Positions 26,365 to 33,816 of a DNA stretch of 64,000 nucleotides are shown piece by piece. Origin of the DNA: Pseudomonadota bacterium. GTDB taxonomy: Bacteria; Desulfobacterota; Desulfobulbia; Desulfobulbales; Desulfocapsaceae. The number at the start of each line of letters is the position of its first letter. The first letter of the stretch is position 1. Made by a program: the position numbers and the translations under genes. The notes under the pieces were generated by a model that saw only the letters and a list, made by a program, of their open reading frames with translations, had not been told where the DNA came from and searched no databases. The stretch is from positions 10,392 to 74,391 of the forward strand of contig JAEYNP010000045.1 in the NCBI GenBank assembly GCA_023412495.1. Direction: 5' to 3'.

Positions 26365-28787
26365 TCATTACCCTCCCCGCTGACCGAGATGATCGTCCCA
26401 CCTTCTTTGGCCGACTGGATCGACAGCGTCGCGCCGATCGTCTTGGCCCGGTACTGCATGGTATGGAAGCCCATACCCTTGGCCGCCGGCGTGCCTTCGA
26501 AGCCTTTGCCGTCGTCGACGATCTTCACCGAAAAACCGCCATCGTCAACCCGCACATAAACCCCTATATTCCTCGGCTTGCCGTGGCGGGCAGCGTTGAA
26601 GACCGCTTCCCGGATGATGTAATGGAGATTTGTGGCGGTGCTCGTCCCGAGAGGCTTCTCGCCCTCCCAGGAAAGATCGAAGTTGACCGGAAACATCTTC
26701 TCGACCTCCACCACCAGCTCCTCGATGGCCGACTCCAGCCCGTACTCGATGACATGGACCGGATACAGACCCTGGGACAGGCGGCGGGTCTTCTCGATCG
26801 CATCCCGGATCAGGTTGCGGATCGTGCCGAGCTGCTCCGCCCTCTCCGGGGCCTCGTCCCGGAGCTTCTGCTGCAGCGCCTTGCTCAACAACTCGACCCC
26901 CGTGAGATGGGAGCCGAGGTCATCGTGCAGGTCGCGGCCGATATTGCTCCGCTCTTCCTCGCTCACGGCGATGATCTGGCGCTCCAGCCGAGCAAGGTCC
27001 TCTTCGGCGTTCTTTTTCAGAACGTGCAGCCACATTCCCTCCAGGACCATGGTCATCTGGCGGATGTCGGAATTGTCGTATTTTTCTTCATTGTTGCAGA
27101 CCCCGGCCACTACGACCACCCTGCCGTCATTGTAGATCGGCACATCGAGGTGCCTCCGCAGCACATTGCCGTAAGGGAAGGTGTCCTTCTCCGTCTCGGC
27201 GGTGCAGTCATTGACGATAATCGCCCTCTTGCGCATGACCGCCTGGCCGGGAAGACCGGCCCGGGCTATAGGGTGTGGCGTATTCAACTCTTTTTCCGAC
27301 AGGCTCTTGCCCTGACCGTTGAAGACGATGAAGGAACAGACGGTCAGCTGTCCCTGTGCGGCGTCGACCTCCGCGAGATACCCCTCCTCGCTTCTCGTGA
27401 TCTGCACGATTCGCCTGAGGATGAAGTCGTACTTCTCCTGCAGAGAGTATTTCTCCATCATGCCGAGGCGCAAGAGGGTGTCGAGGCGCAGCTCGTCGCG
27501 ATGCAGGAGGATCTCGTTCTTGATGCGATCCTCGACCATCCTGTTGGCCAGCCGGCCGAGATCCTCGAACTCGCGAAAGACCAGGTTTTCGTTCTCGATC
27601 TTCACGTTGGAATCGGCGGCGTCCCGGAAGAAATTGGTGAACATACTTATTCCCTGCTTGATTTTCAAGGAATAGAGAAAGGTGGAGAGCAGGAGGAAGG
27701 CCACGGCGATGGCGAAAAGTACGATGAAGGCAAAGACGTTGCGGAAATTGATGCGCTGGTAGGTTTCCGTCTCGGCGGCGATGGTCTGCTCCATGGCGTC
27801 CATGAACAGGGTCGTCCCCAGCACCCAGTCCCAATCCCGGTACGCCTGGACGAAACCCAGTTTCTGATGGGTCTCGCCGGTCGTTGAGCGCTGCACCGAA
27901 TAGTGCACGAAACCGTTCTGATCCCCGGTGGTCGCCGTGTGCAGGAAGGCCTCGCCGAACTGCACCCCGTCATTATCCACCAGATCCTTGACGGAGCGGC
28001 CGATCAGCCGTTCGTCCCGATTGCTGAGGATGGTCCCGTCGGAGCGAAAGCAGAAGACATCGCCGTCCTTGCCGAACTGGATGTTGCGCATCCTCGCCAG
28101 CACCTCGCGCTGCAGCCCCTCTTCCAGGTCTTCGTGATAGATACCGGCGCCGATGAACCAGTCGAGCGGCGCGAAATACTTGACGAAGGCGATCTTCGGG
28201 AAACTCCCGGTGAAGCCGGGTTTGATGAGATTGTAGCGGTAGATCCCCGCCTCCTTTTCCCTGATGATCGAGACGATGTCGCCGACCACGTCCTGACCGG
28301 TGATCTCATGGAAGGCCGCCGCCGATTTTCCCTCGAAATATGGTTCATCGGCAAAAAGATCGATCACGCCGCTGGTCACCCGACCGATGAAATAGTAACC
28401 CCGGCCATTGTTCCAGCGGATGGGCCGGAGCAGCTCGATGATCTTCCAGCGCAGCTCCTCAAGGGTTCTCTCATCCTTGAACAGCCGATAATTGTGGGAG
28501 GCCATGGTGTAGGCAGCCTGCACCCGCTCGCGGATATCCATCTCGACCTGCAGCTCCGTCTGCCGCCGCCGGTACTTGATGAGCTCCACCACATTGGCCA
28601 CTTCCTCCTGCAGCCGCACCTCGTACTGATGGCGGTAGTTGGCCTTGATATTGGCGATGCTTTCCTGATATGCCTGGTACTCGTTGACCGCCCAGAAGAT
28701 TCCGATGAACACGGTCAGCGAGGTGATTACCACCAGGGATGCATAGAAGGGCGCGGCGGAAAGGGTGATTCTGCGAAAGATGTTCAC
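26361..28787 (-). CDS. Cache-type sensor histidine kinase, NarX-like kinase core
   Basis: An 808-residue membrane kinase. The start is GTG at 28787. Helix 1 (about residues 13-35) is followed by a large periplasmic double-Cache-like region (about 40-330: RGYYFIGRVTSGVIDLFADE, LDWFIGAGIYHEDLEEGLQ, WDWVLGTTLFMDAM) and helix 2 (VFAFIVLFAIAVAFLLLS). A linker, a GAF-like domain (LYRLGMM region to CNNEEKYDNSD) and a HisKA_3 domain with SNIGRDLHDDLGSHLTGVE come next. The C-terminal HATPase holds NAARHGKPRNIGV and DDGKGFEG. It is encoded between the binding protein (27 bp upstream) and the regulator, suggesting a three-part signalling unit. Confidence 0.93.
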   Translation of the reverse strand: MNIFRRITLSAAPFYASLVVITSLTVFIGIFWAVNEYQAYQESIANIKANYRHQYEVRLQEEVANVVELIKYRRRQTELQVEMDIRERVQAAYTMASHNYRLFKDERTLEELRWKIIELLRPIRWNNGRGYYFIGRVTSGVIDLFADEPYFEGKSAAAFHEITGQDVVGDIVSIIREKEAGIYRYNLIKPGFTGSFPKIAFVKYFAPLDWFIGAGIYHEDLEEGLQREVLARMRNIQFGKDGDVFCFRSDGTILSNRDERLIGRSVKDLVDNDGVQFGEAFLHTATTGDQNGFVHYSVQRSTTGETHQKLGFVQAYRDWDWVLGTTLFMDAMEQTIAAETETYQRINFRNVFAFIVLFAIAVAFLLLSTFLYSLKIKQGISMFTNFFRDAADSNVKIENENLVFREFEDLGRLANRMVEDRIKNEILLHRDELRLDTLLRLGMMEKYSLQEKYDFILRRIVQITRSEEGYLAEVDAAQGQLTVCSFIVFNGQGKSLSEKELNTPHPIARAGLPGQAVMRKRAIIVNDCTAETEKDTFPYGNVLRRHLDVPIYNDGRVVVVAGVCNNEEKYDNSDIRQMTMVLEGMWLHVLKKNAEEDLARLERQIIAVSEEERSNIGRDLHDDLGSHLTGVELLSKALQQKLRDEAPERAEQLGTIRNLIRDAIEKTRRLSQGLYPVHVIEYGLESAIEELVVEVEKMFPVNFDLSWEGEKPLGTSTATNLHYIIREAVFNAARHGKPRNIGVYVRVDDGGFSVKIVDDGKGFEGTPAAKGMGFHTMQYRAKTIGATLSIQSAKEGGTIISVSGEGNE

Positions 28788-28814
28788 GGCCTCACCCTGG
28801 ATGATACGAAAAGC

Positions 28815-29960
28815 TCAGTTGTCATCCCGAACCTTGCGGACAATAGGAAAAATCTCGGTGAGATAGATGGCGTCCAGGCCCTGGTGGTCCTTGGCGCCGA
28901 ACTCGAGGAGAAGCCCGCCGAGGTCGAATTTGCCGACCTCTTCCATGGTTTCGATGAACTTCTCGGTGGTGAGTTCTCCCGGCACCGACCGGGCTATCTC
29001 AGTGAAAAGACGGCCGGCGATGAATCCTTCCAGGGAGGTGAAACTGATCTGCGCATCATGCTGGTACTTGGCCATCGCCGAGTGATATTCTCCGATCAGG
29101 GGGATGTCCGAGTCCTGCGGCAGGGGGACCACCTGCGACACCAGCACACCACTGCCGTAGCCGCCGAGTGCTTCCCGCAGGCTCTCCGTGCCGACGAAGG
29201 AAATGTTGCAGAAGACGATCTCCTTGTCTACCTTGTTTTTGCTCAGCTTTATAAATTCGGAGCAGGCAGTGTAGGCGCCGACCAGCACCACCGCTTCCGG
29301 CTCCGCCTTGTAAATTTCCCGCATAGCCCCCATGACGGCCACAGTGTTGCGCTCATAGCTGCCTTTGGAGACCAGCTGCCGGCCCCGCTTGGCGAGAGCT
29401 CGCTCGATCCCCTCGAGTCCGGCGAAACCGTAGCTGTCATTCTGATAAAAACAGGAAATCCTGGTGAATTTTTTCTTGTCGATCAGGTAGGAGGCCAACT
29501 TTTCCATCTCCTGGAAATAGCTGGCCCGGACGTTGATGACATAGGGCTGGAAAGGGGTCCTGAGGAATTCAGCCCCGGTGAAAGGGCCGAAGAAGGGGAT
29601 CCGCGATTCGTTGGCGATGGGGACCACGGCCATCGAGGTCGGGGTGCCGACCGCGCCGATCAGGGCGAACACCTTATCGTGGTTGATAAGCTCCCTGGTG
29701 TTCCGGACCGCCTCGTCGGGCTCGTAGCCGTCGTCCCGGCTGAACAGGGTGACCTCCCGCCCGTGGATGCCGCCGTTGTCGTTGGCCAGGGAAAAGGCGG
29801 CGAGCAGTCCCGCCCGCATTTCCCGCCCCAGATTCTGAGCTGGGCCGCTCAAGGCGCATGATTGCCCGAGGACTATCGGCCGGATATTGGTCCGGGCCTG
29901 CCCCGCAGCCGACAGCAAGAAGCAGGCAAGAACGAGAAGAACGAGAAAAAACCTGATCAT
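28815..29960 (-). CDS. Periplasmic branched-chain amino acid-type (LivK-like) binding protein
   Basis: A 381-residue exported binding protein: signal MIRFFLVLLVLACFLLSAAG, then the family pattern PIVLGQSCALSGPAQNLGRE, GIHGREVTLFSRDDGYEPDE, FALIGAVGTPTSMAVVPIAN and YQNDSYGFAGLEGIERAL. No ABC permease or ATPase genes are nearby. It is instead followed after 27 bp by the Cache kinase, so it probably presents a ligand to the kinase rather than feeding a transporter. The frame is open much further upstream, but that part lies antisense to fdhD and is not coding; the ATG at 29960 gives the signal peptide. Confidence 0.92.
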   Translation of the reverse strand: MIRFFLVLLVLACFLLSAAGQARTNIRPIVLGQSCALSGPAQNLGREMRAGLLAAFSLANDNGGIHGREVTLFSRDDGYEPDEAVRNTRELINHDKVFALIGAVGTPTSMAVVPIANESRIPFFGPFTGAEFLRTPFQPYVINVRASYFQEMEKLASYLIDKKKFTRISCFYQNDSYGFAGLEGIERALAKRGRQLVSKGSYERNTVAVMGAMREIYKAEPEAVVLVGAYTACSEFIKLSKNKVDKEIVFCNISFVGTESLREALGGYGSGVLVSQVVPLPQDSDIPLIGEYHSAMAKYQHDAQISFTSLEGFIAGRLFTEIARSVPGELTTEKFIETMEEVGKFDLGGLLLEFGAKDHQGLDAIYLTEIFPIVRKVRDDN

Positions 29961-30137
29961 AGTGTCCCAACTGCCGGACAATGGAAAGAAGTTGACAAGA
30001 ATAGGTTCTGCGCGTACCTCTCTTATTATCGTAAACCGGCCGTAAACACCATATCTTTTTGCATGTCCGGCCGGGAGAAGACAGTCGCTCGCAACGAGGG
30101 GCGAAAGTGCCTTCATGAAATACTTTCCTGCGGTGCT

Positions 30138-30211
30138 TGGTAGTACATATGGTACAGCCAAGCGCCGTTTCAGACCTACAACGAAGTAGATTGGACTTTT
30201 TACGAGTCCAT
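30138..30211 (+). repeat. Dispersed repeat family 2, copy 1
   Basis: A 74-bp block beginning TTGGTAGTACATATGGTAC and ending GGACTTTTTACGAGTCCA, matching 32162-32235 with only a few differences. The left arm that would pair with AAGCGCCGTTTC is degraded in this copy. It lies just before fdhD. Confidence 0.85.
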
Positions 30212-30233
30212 CGGTAGAGAAAACAAGCAAAAA

Positions 30234-31025
30234 ATGAATATGCCACAGACCCTCAGCACCCCGCTCACCCTGTGCCAGTCCACCACGGTCATCACCCCCG
30301 ACGGGGCAAGTGAACAGGAAGAACACCTGGCGATCGAGACCCCGTATACCATCGCCTTGAACGATGAGAACATCGGTTCTTCGATGGTTTTGCCCGTGGG
30401 CCTCGAGGAATTCGGGGCCGGATTCCTGTTCGGCCAGGGTTATATCAAGCGGCCGGAAGAGATAAAAGAGATCCTCGTCTGTCCGGAGGGGCGGATTGCC
30501 GTCTATGCCGATGTGGAGATGACGGAACCCAAGGAAGTGATCATCACCTCGGGTTGCGGCGGCACCGGCAAGATAGCCAGGGAGATGCTGGAGGGAGTCT
30601 TCGAGCCGCTGCAGGAGTGTACCATCTCCCTGCCGGAGATCGGCACCTTTATCCGCCAGGCCCTGATGCATTCGCCGCTCGGGCCGCAGACCCACTGCGT
30701 CCACGGCTGCGGCCTGTGGCAAGATGGCAAGCTGCAGGTCTTCTTCGAGGACGTGGGCCGCCATAATGCAGTCGACAAAGTCCTGGGGGCGATTCTCCTG
30801 GGACGAGCCACCCCCAGGGGGGCGGTTTACACCACCGGAAGATTGACCTCTGACATGGTGCTGAAATGCGCCCGGATCGGCATTCCCATCATCATGTCGC
30901 GGACCGCACCCTCGTCGCTGGGGCTCGCCATCGCCAGAAGAGCGGGCGCGACGCTCATCGCCTATGCCCGACCGGACCGGTTGAATGTGTTCAACGCGCC
31001 GGAGCGGGTCAAATACAAGGACTGA
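30234..31025 (+). CDS. fdhD: Formate dehydrogenase accessory sulfurtransferase FdhD
   Basis: A 263-residue protein that transfers sulfur from a cysteine desulfurase to the molybdenum or tungsten cofactor of formate dehydrogenases. Family blocks are all present: PYTIALNDENIGSSMVLP, GFLFGQGYIKRPEEI, CVHGCGLW, EDVGRHNAVDKVLG and VYTTGRLTSDMVLKCARIG. The cysteine loop reads TSGCGGTGK: the first Cys is there, but the second Cys of the CxxC seen in E. coli FdhD is Thr. No formate dehydrogenase structural gene lies in the window. A terminator follows. Confidence 0.94.
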   Translation: MNMPQTLSTPLTLCQSTTVITPDGASEQEEHLAIETPYTIALNDENIGSSMVLPVGLEEFGAGFLFGQGYIKRPEEIKEILVCPEGRIAVYADVEMTEPKEVIITSGCGGTGKIAREMLEGVFEPLQECTISLPEIGTFIRQALMHSPLGPQTHCVHGCGLWQDGKLQVFFEDVGRHNAVDKVLGAILLGRATPRGAVYTTGRLTSDMVLKCARIGIPIIMSRTAPSSLGLAIARRAGATLIAYARPDRLNVFNAPERVKYKD

Positions 31026-31051
31026 GCGTCTACTACAAGGACTGAGCGATG

Positions 31052-31120
31052 AGGACTGAGGACTGAGAATCTCTATCCCCCACTCAGTCCTCAGCACTCA
31101 GTCCTCAGTCCTTTATTTTT
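31052..31120 (+). terminator. Terminator of fdhD built from GGACTGAG repeats
   Basis: The arm AGGACTGAGGACTGAG (31052-31067) can pair either with CTCAGTCCTCAG (31083-31094) or with CTCAGTCCTCAGTCCT (31097-31112). The second pairing is followed by TTATTTTT. The sequence overlaps the ddl stop codon (31113-31115) on the other strand. Two further GGACTGAG units precede it at 31019 and 31039. Confidence 0.75.
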
Positions 31121-32051
31121 CCATCCCAAGCTCGATGAGCCGTTCGAGAAACTGCGGAAACGGCAGTCCATGTTTAGCCGCAGCCTGGGGCATGAGGCTT
31201 GTCGCAGTCATGCCGGGGATGGTATTGGTTTCAAGGAGATAGAGCGAGCCGTCGGCGGCAAGGATCATGTCCGTGCGGGAATAGCCCCTGAGGCGCAGGG
31301 CGCGGTGGGCGGCCACGGCAAATTTCTGGGCGAGGGCGGTCTCTTCCGGAGTGATTCGGGCCGGGCAGATCTCCTCGGTGGCCCCCGGTTTGTATTTCGC
31401 ATCGTAGTCAAAAAAGTCGAAGCCCTCACCGGGAACGATCTCGATGACCGGCAGGGCCTCCACATCGCGGTTGCCGAGGACCCCGACAGTGAGTTCCCGC
31501 CCACGCACATACTGTTCCACCATCACGTGGCTGTCGTTGCTGAGGCCTCTTTTGATCCCGGTCAGGATGTCGTCTTTGGTGCGGGCGAGAGTCAGCCCCA
31601 GGCTCGAGCCCTCGTGCACCGGTTTGATGACGACCGGCAGGCCGAAGCGGGCGACCAGAACCTCGGCATCCAGGCTGTCGTCCTCGCACAGAATCAGCCA
31701 GTCGGCAACCGGCAGGCCGTTCAGCCGGTACAGTTCCTTGGCCAGATGTTTATCCATGGCGATGGCACTGCCGAGCACTCCAGACCCTTGATAGGGGACG
31801 CCGAGCAATTCGAGGAACCCCTGCATCGTGCCGTCTTCGCCATAGCGTCCGTGAAGCAGGATGAAGGCGAAATCGACTTCCGGCGCGTCGGCCGCGAGAC
31901 GGGCCAGGTCCGTGGCCGGATCGTAGCGCCGCACCAGGAATTTCTGCGGGTCGAGCGCCTTTTCCACGCCCGCCGCGCCGTTCAGGGATACCTGACGTTC
32001 GCCCGATGTTCCCCCTGCCACCAAAGCAATATGCAGTTTGCCTTCCACCAT
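31113..32051 (-). CDS. ddl: D-alanine-D-alanine ligase
   Basis: A 312-residue ATP-grasp enzyme that joins two D-alanines for peptidoglycan precursors in the cytoplasm. Motifs: VAGGTSGERQVSLNGA at the start, FILLHGRYGEDGTMQGFLE, GSAIAMDKHLAKELY, LPVVIKPVHEGSSLGLTLA (ATP-grasp), and LLETNTIPGMTATSLMPQAA at the end with the metal and D-Ala loop. The ATG at 32051 follows GGGGGA and gives the normal length; an upstream ATG at 32066 lacks such a site. Repeat family 2 lies in its upstream region. Confidence 0.95.
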   Translation of the reverse strand: MVEGKLHIALVAGGTSGERQVSLNGAAGVEKALDPQKFLVRRYDPATDLARLAADAPEVDFAFILLHGRYGEDGTMQGFLELLGVPYQGSGVLGSAIAMDKHLAKELYRLNGLPVADWLILCEDDSLDAEVLVARFGLPVVIKPVHEGSSLGLTLARTKDDILTGIKRGLSNDSHVMVEQYVRGRELTVGVLGNRDVEALPVIEIVPGEGFDFFDYDAKYKPGATEEICPARITPEETALAQKFAVAAHRALRLRGYSRTDMILAADGSLYLLETNTIPGMTATSLMPQAAAKHGLPFPQFLERLIELGMEK

Positions 32052-32489
32052 GTGATATTCCCCCATTTGTACGAATGATAAAGCCGTAAAAAGTGCTCCA
32101 ACCGTGGAGATGGGCTCTGGAAAAAGTTCGATATACGAGGCGTAGAGCCTGAAACGGCGCTTTGGTAGTACATATGGTACAGCGAAGCGCCGTTTCAGAC
32201 CTACAAAGAAGTAGATCGGACTTTTTACGAGTCCAGCACGAATAAAATATTTGATAAAGACAGGCCGTGGGCCCATTGTCAGTGTACCACAGCAGCCTGC
32301 GGCCTGCCAGCAAAGCCGGCAGGGATTATGCCGAGCCGGTCCCATAAAAATACATTGACAAAAGTTCCAGAGCTTTAGTATATAAATGAGATTGTCGTCC
32401 TGAAACAGGAGCCTTACTCTTAAAGAAGAACGCTGAATACCGCCTTTTCCTAATCTTGAATGATTCGTTAACATCAAACGGAGCCGCAT
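32052..32489. other. 440-bp gap between ddl and rpsU
   Basis: Holds copy 2 of repeat family 2 and, toward the right, the rpsU promoter and leader. No gene is recognised; short open frames are without family resemblance. Confidence 0.5.
32151..32235 (+). repeat. Dispersed repeat family 2, copy 2 (with full hairpin)
   Basis: GAAACGGCGCTT (32151-32162) and AAGCGCCGTTTC (32185-32196) form a 12-bp stem. Its loop contains a second palindrome, GTACATATGGTAC. The 74-bp core 32162-32235 recurs at 30138. A small closing hairpin GGACT-TTTTACG-AGTCC ends the unit. Confidence 0.85.
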
Positions 32490-32684
32490 ATGATAGAAGT
32501 TGAAGTCCGAGGAGATCTTGAGTACGCAATCCGCCAGCTGAAAAAGAAGCTGCAGATAGACGGCATTAAACGTGAGCTGAAACGTCGTGAGTACTACGAG
32601 AAACCGAGCGTGAAAAAGCGCCGGAAGCAGGCGGAAGCCCGCAGAAAACTTCGCAAGTTCGCACGGCTGAAGAAAACGGCGTAA
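32490..32684 (+). CDS. rpsU: 30S ribosomal protein S21
   Basis: A 64-residue, highly basic ribosomal protein. The family pattern (VEVRGDLEYAIRQLKKKL, RELKRREYYEKPSVKKRRK, ARRKLRKF) is complete and the length is normal. S21 sits near the anti-Shine-Dalgarno sequence in the small subunit and helps initiation. The ATG follows CGGAG. The next gene in the same direction is the tyrosine recombinase, separated by a hairpin without a T-run. Confidence 0.98.
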   Translation: MIEVEVRGDLEYAIRQLKKKLQIDGIKRELKRREYYEKPSVKKRRKQAEARRKLRKFARLKKTA

Positions 32685-32699
32685 AGCGGTTGCCACCCT

Positions 32700-32726
32700 C
32701 TGAGAGCCAGTCGCATCGGCTCTCAG
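32700..32726 (+). terminator. Hairpin after rpsU
   Basis: CTGAGAGCC (32700-32708) and GGCTCTCAG (32718-32726) form a perfect nine-base stem 15 bp past the rpsU stop. No T-run follows, so it may be a processing or partial-termination site ahead of the recombinase gene. Confidence 0.55.
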
Positions 32727-32747
32727 CAAGGTCGCCCCGGCCGGTAG

Positions 32748-33683
32748 GCCGATTCACGAGACGCCATCGAAACTCCGCCCCTTCCAGAACATCTTACTGC
32801 AGCTTTCGAGCTGTACCTTCACTATCTCATTTCCGAAAAGAGACTGGCCGAAAACACCGTCGCGGCATATTCCGCCGATGTAAACCTCTTTCTTGGCTTC
32901 TGTGCCGCTCACCAGAAAAAGCGACCGGAGGACATGGACCTTGCCGCCATCCACGCCTTTCTTCGCCGGCACGGCGCTGTCGACGACGTTTCCCGGCGCA
33001 CCAACGCCCGGCGGATCTCTTCACTGAAATCCTTCTTCGATTTCCTGGTTCGGGAAGATTTGTCCCCACGCAATCCATTTGCCATGGTCGACCTGCCGAA
33101 AAGCGGCAGGATCCTGCCCAAGGCCCTGACCGAACAGGAGGTCCTGAGCCTGCTCGCGCCGCCCGCCGCCGAGACGCCCATCGCCCTCCGCGACCATGCC
33201 ATGCTCTATCTGCTCTATGCCACCGGACTCAGGGTGTCGGAACTGGTCCGGCTGCCTCTGGCCGCCTGCAATCTCGGCGCGGGCTTCGTCCGGGTGATCG
33301 GCAAGGGGGACAAGGAGCGGCTGATCCCCTTCGGCGAGCAGGCGAGGACGCGGATCAATCACTACCTGAAATCGGCCCGCCCCCTCATTCTGCAGGGCAA
33401 GCGGAGCAACTATCTCTTTGTCACCCGGCGAGGCACCTGCATGACCCGGCTTCGGTTCTGGCAGATCGTCCGGAAGAATGCCATGACGGCGGGCATCGTG
33501 AAGGATATCTCGCCCCATATGCTCCGCCACTCGTTCGCCACCCATCTCCTCGGCAACGGCGCCGATCTTCGGGCGGTGCAGATGATGCTCGGCCACGCCG
33601 ACATCGCCACCACCCAGATTTATACTCATATCGATCACGCCCGGCTGAAGGGAATCCATAAAAAATTCCACCCGCGGGGGTAA
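32748..33683 (+). CDS. Tyrosine recombinase, XerC/XerD-like
   Basis: A site-specific recombinase of the Xer type, which resolves chromosome dimers or moves cassettes. The catalytic domain is complete: ATGLRVSELVRLPL (first Arg), GKGDKERLIPF (Lys), HMLRHSFATHLLGNGADLR (His-x2-Arg), MLGHADIATTQIYTHI (His and nucleophilic Tyr). The N-terminal SAM-like domain (LYLHYLISEKRLAENTVAAY) is encoded in frame upstream of the first ATG at 32934. The frame is open from a TAG at 32745, with no ATG, GTG or TTG before 32934. So either a rare start codon (for example ATC at 32766) or a small sequence change upstream must be assumed; starting at 32934 would remove half the DNA-binding domain. Confidence 0.88.
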   Translation, partial: ADSRDAIETPPLPEHLTAAFELYLHYLISEKRLAENTVAAYSADVNLFLGFCAAHQKKRPEDMDLAAIHAFLRRHGAVDDVSRRTNARRISSLKSFFDFLVREDLSPRNPFAMVDLPKSGRILPKALTEQEVLSLLAPPAAETPIALRDHAMLYLLYATGLRVSELVRLPLAACNLGAGFVRVIGKGDKERLIPFGEQARTRINHYLKSARPLILQGKRSNYLFVTRRGTCMTRLRFWQIVRKNAMTAGIVKDISPHMLRHSFATHLLGNGADLRAVQMMLGHADIATTQIYTHIDHARLKGIHKKFHPRG

Positions 33684-33816
33684 CTCCCCTCGACCTCGGC
33701 GCAAAGAAATCCGGGACAGGGTGATTTTCTGCTCACTGGCAGTGGCAATATTTTGCAAGACAACATACAATGCCTTCATATTCCTCGACTTAAGAGCAAA
33801 AACGAAAGCGGAAACC

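Noticed and set aside
27903..29861. Long plus frames across the kinase and binding-protein genes (also 26355-27887)
   Set aside because: Antisense shadows of clearly identified genes.
28815..31097. A 760-codon minus frame that would extend the binding protein far upstream
   Set aside because: Beyond 29960 it lies antisense to fdhD and has no homology; the ATG at 29960 gives a proper signal peptide.
31019..31120. GGACTGAG units as a small CRISPR-like array
   Set aside because: Units are only eight bases, spacers are irregular, and the arrangement makes a terminator hairpin.
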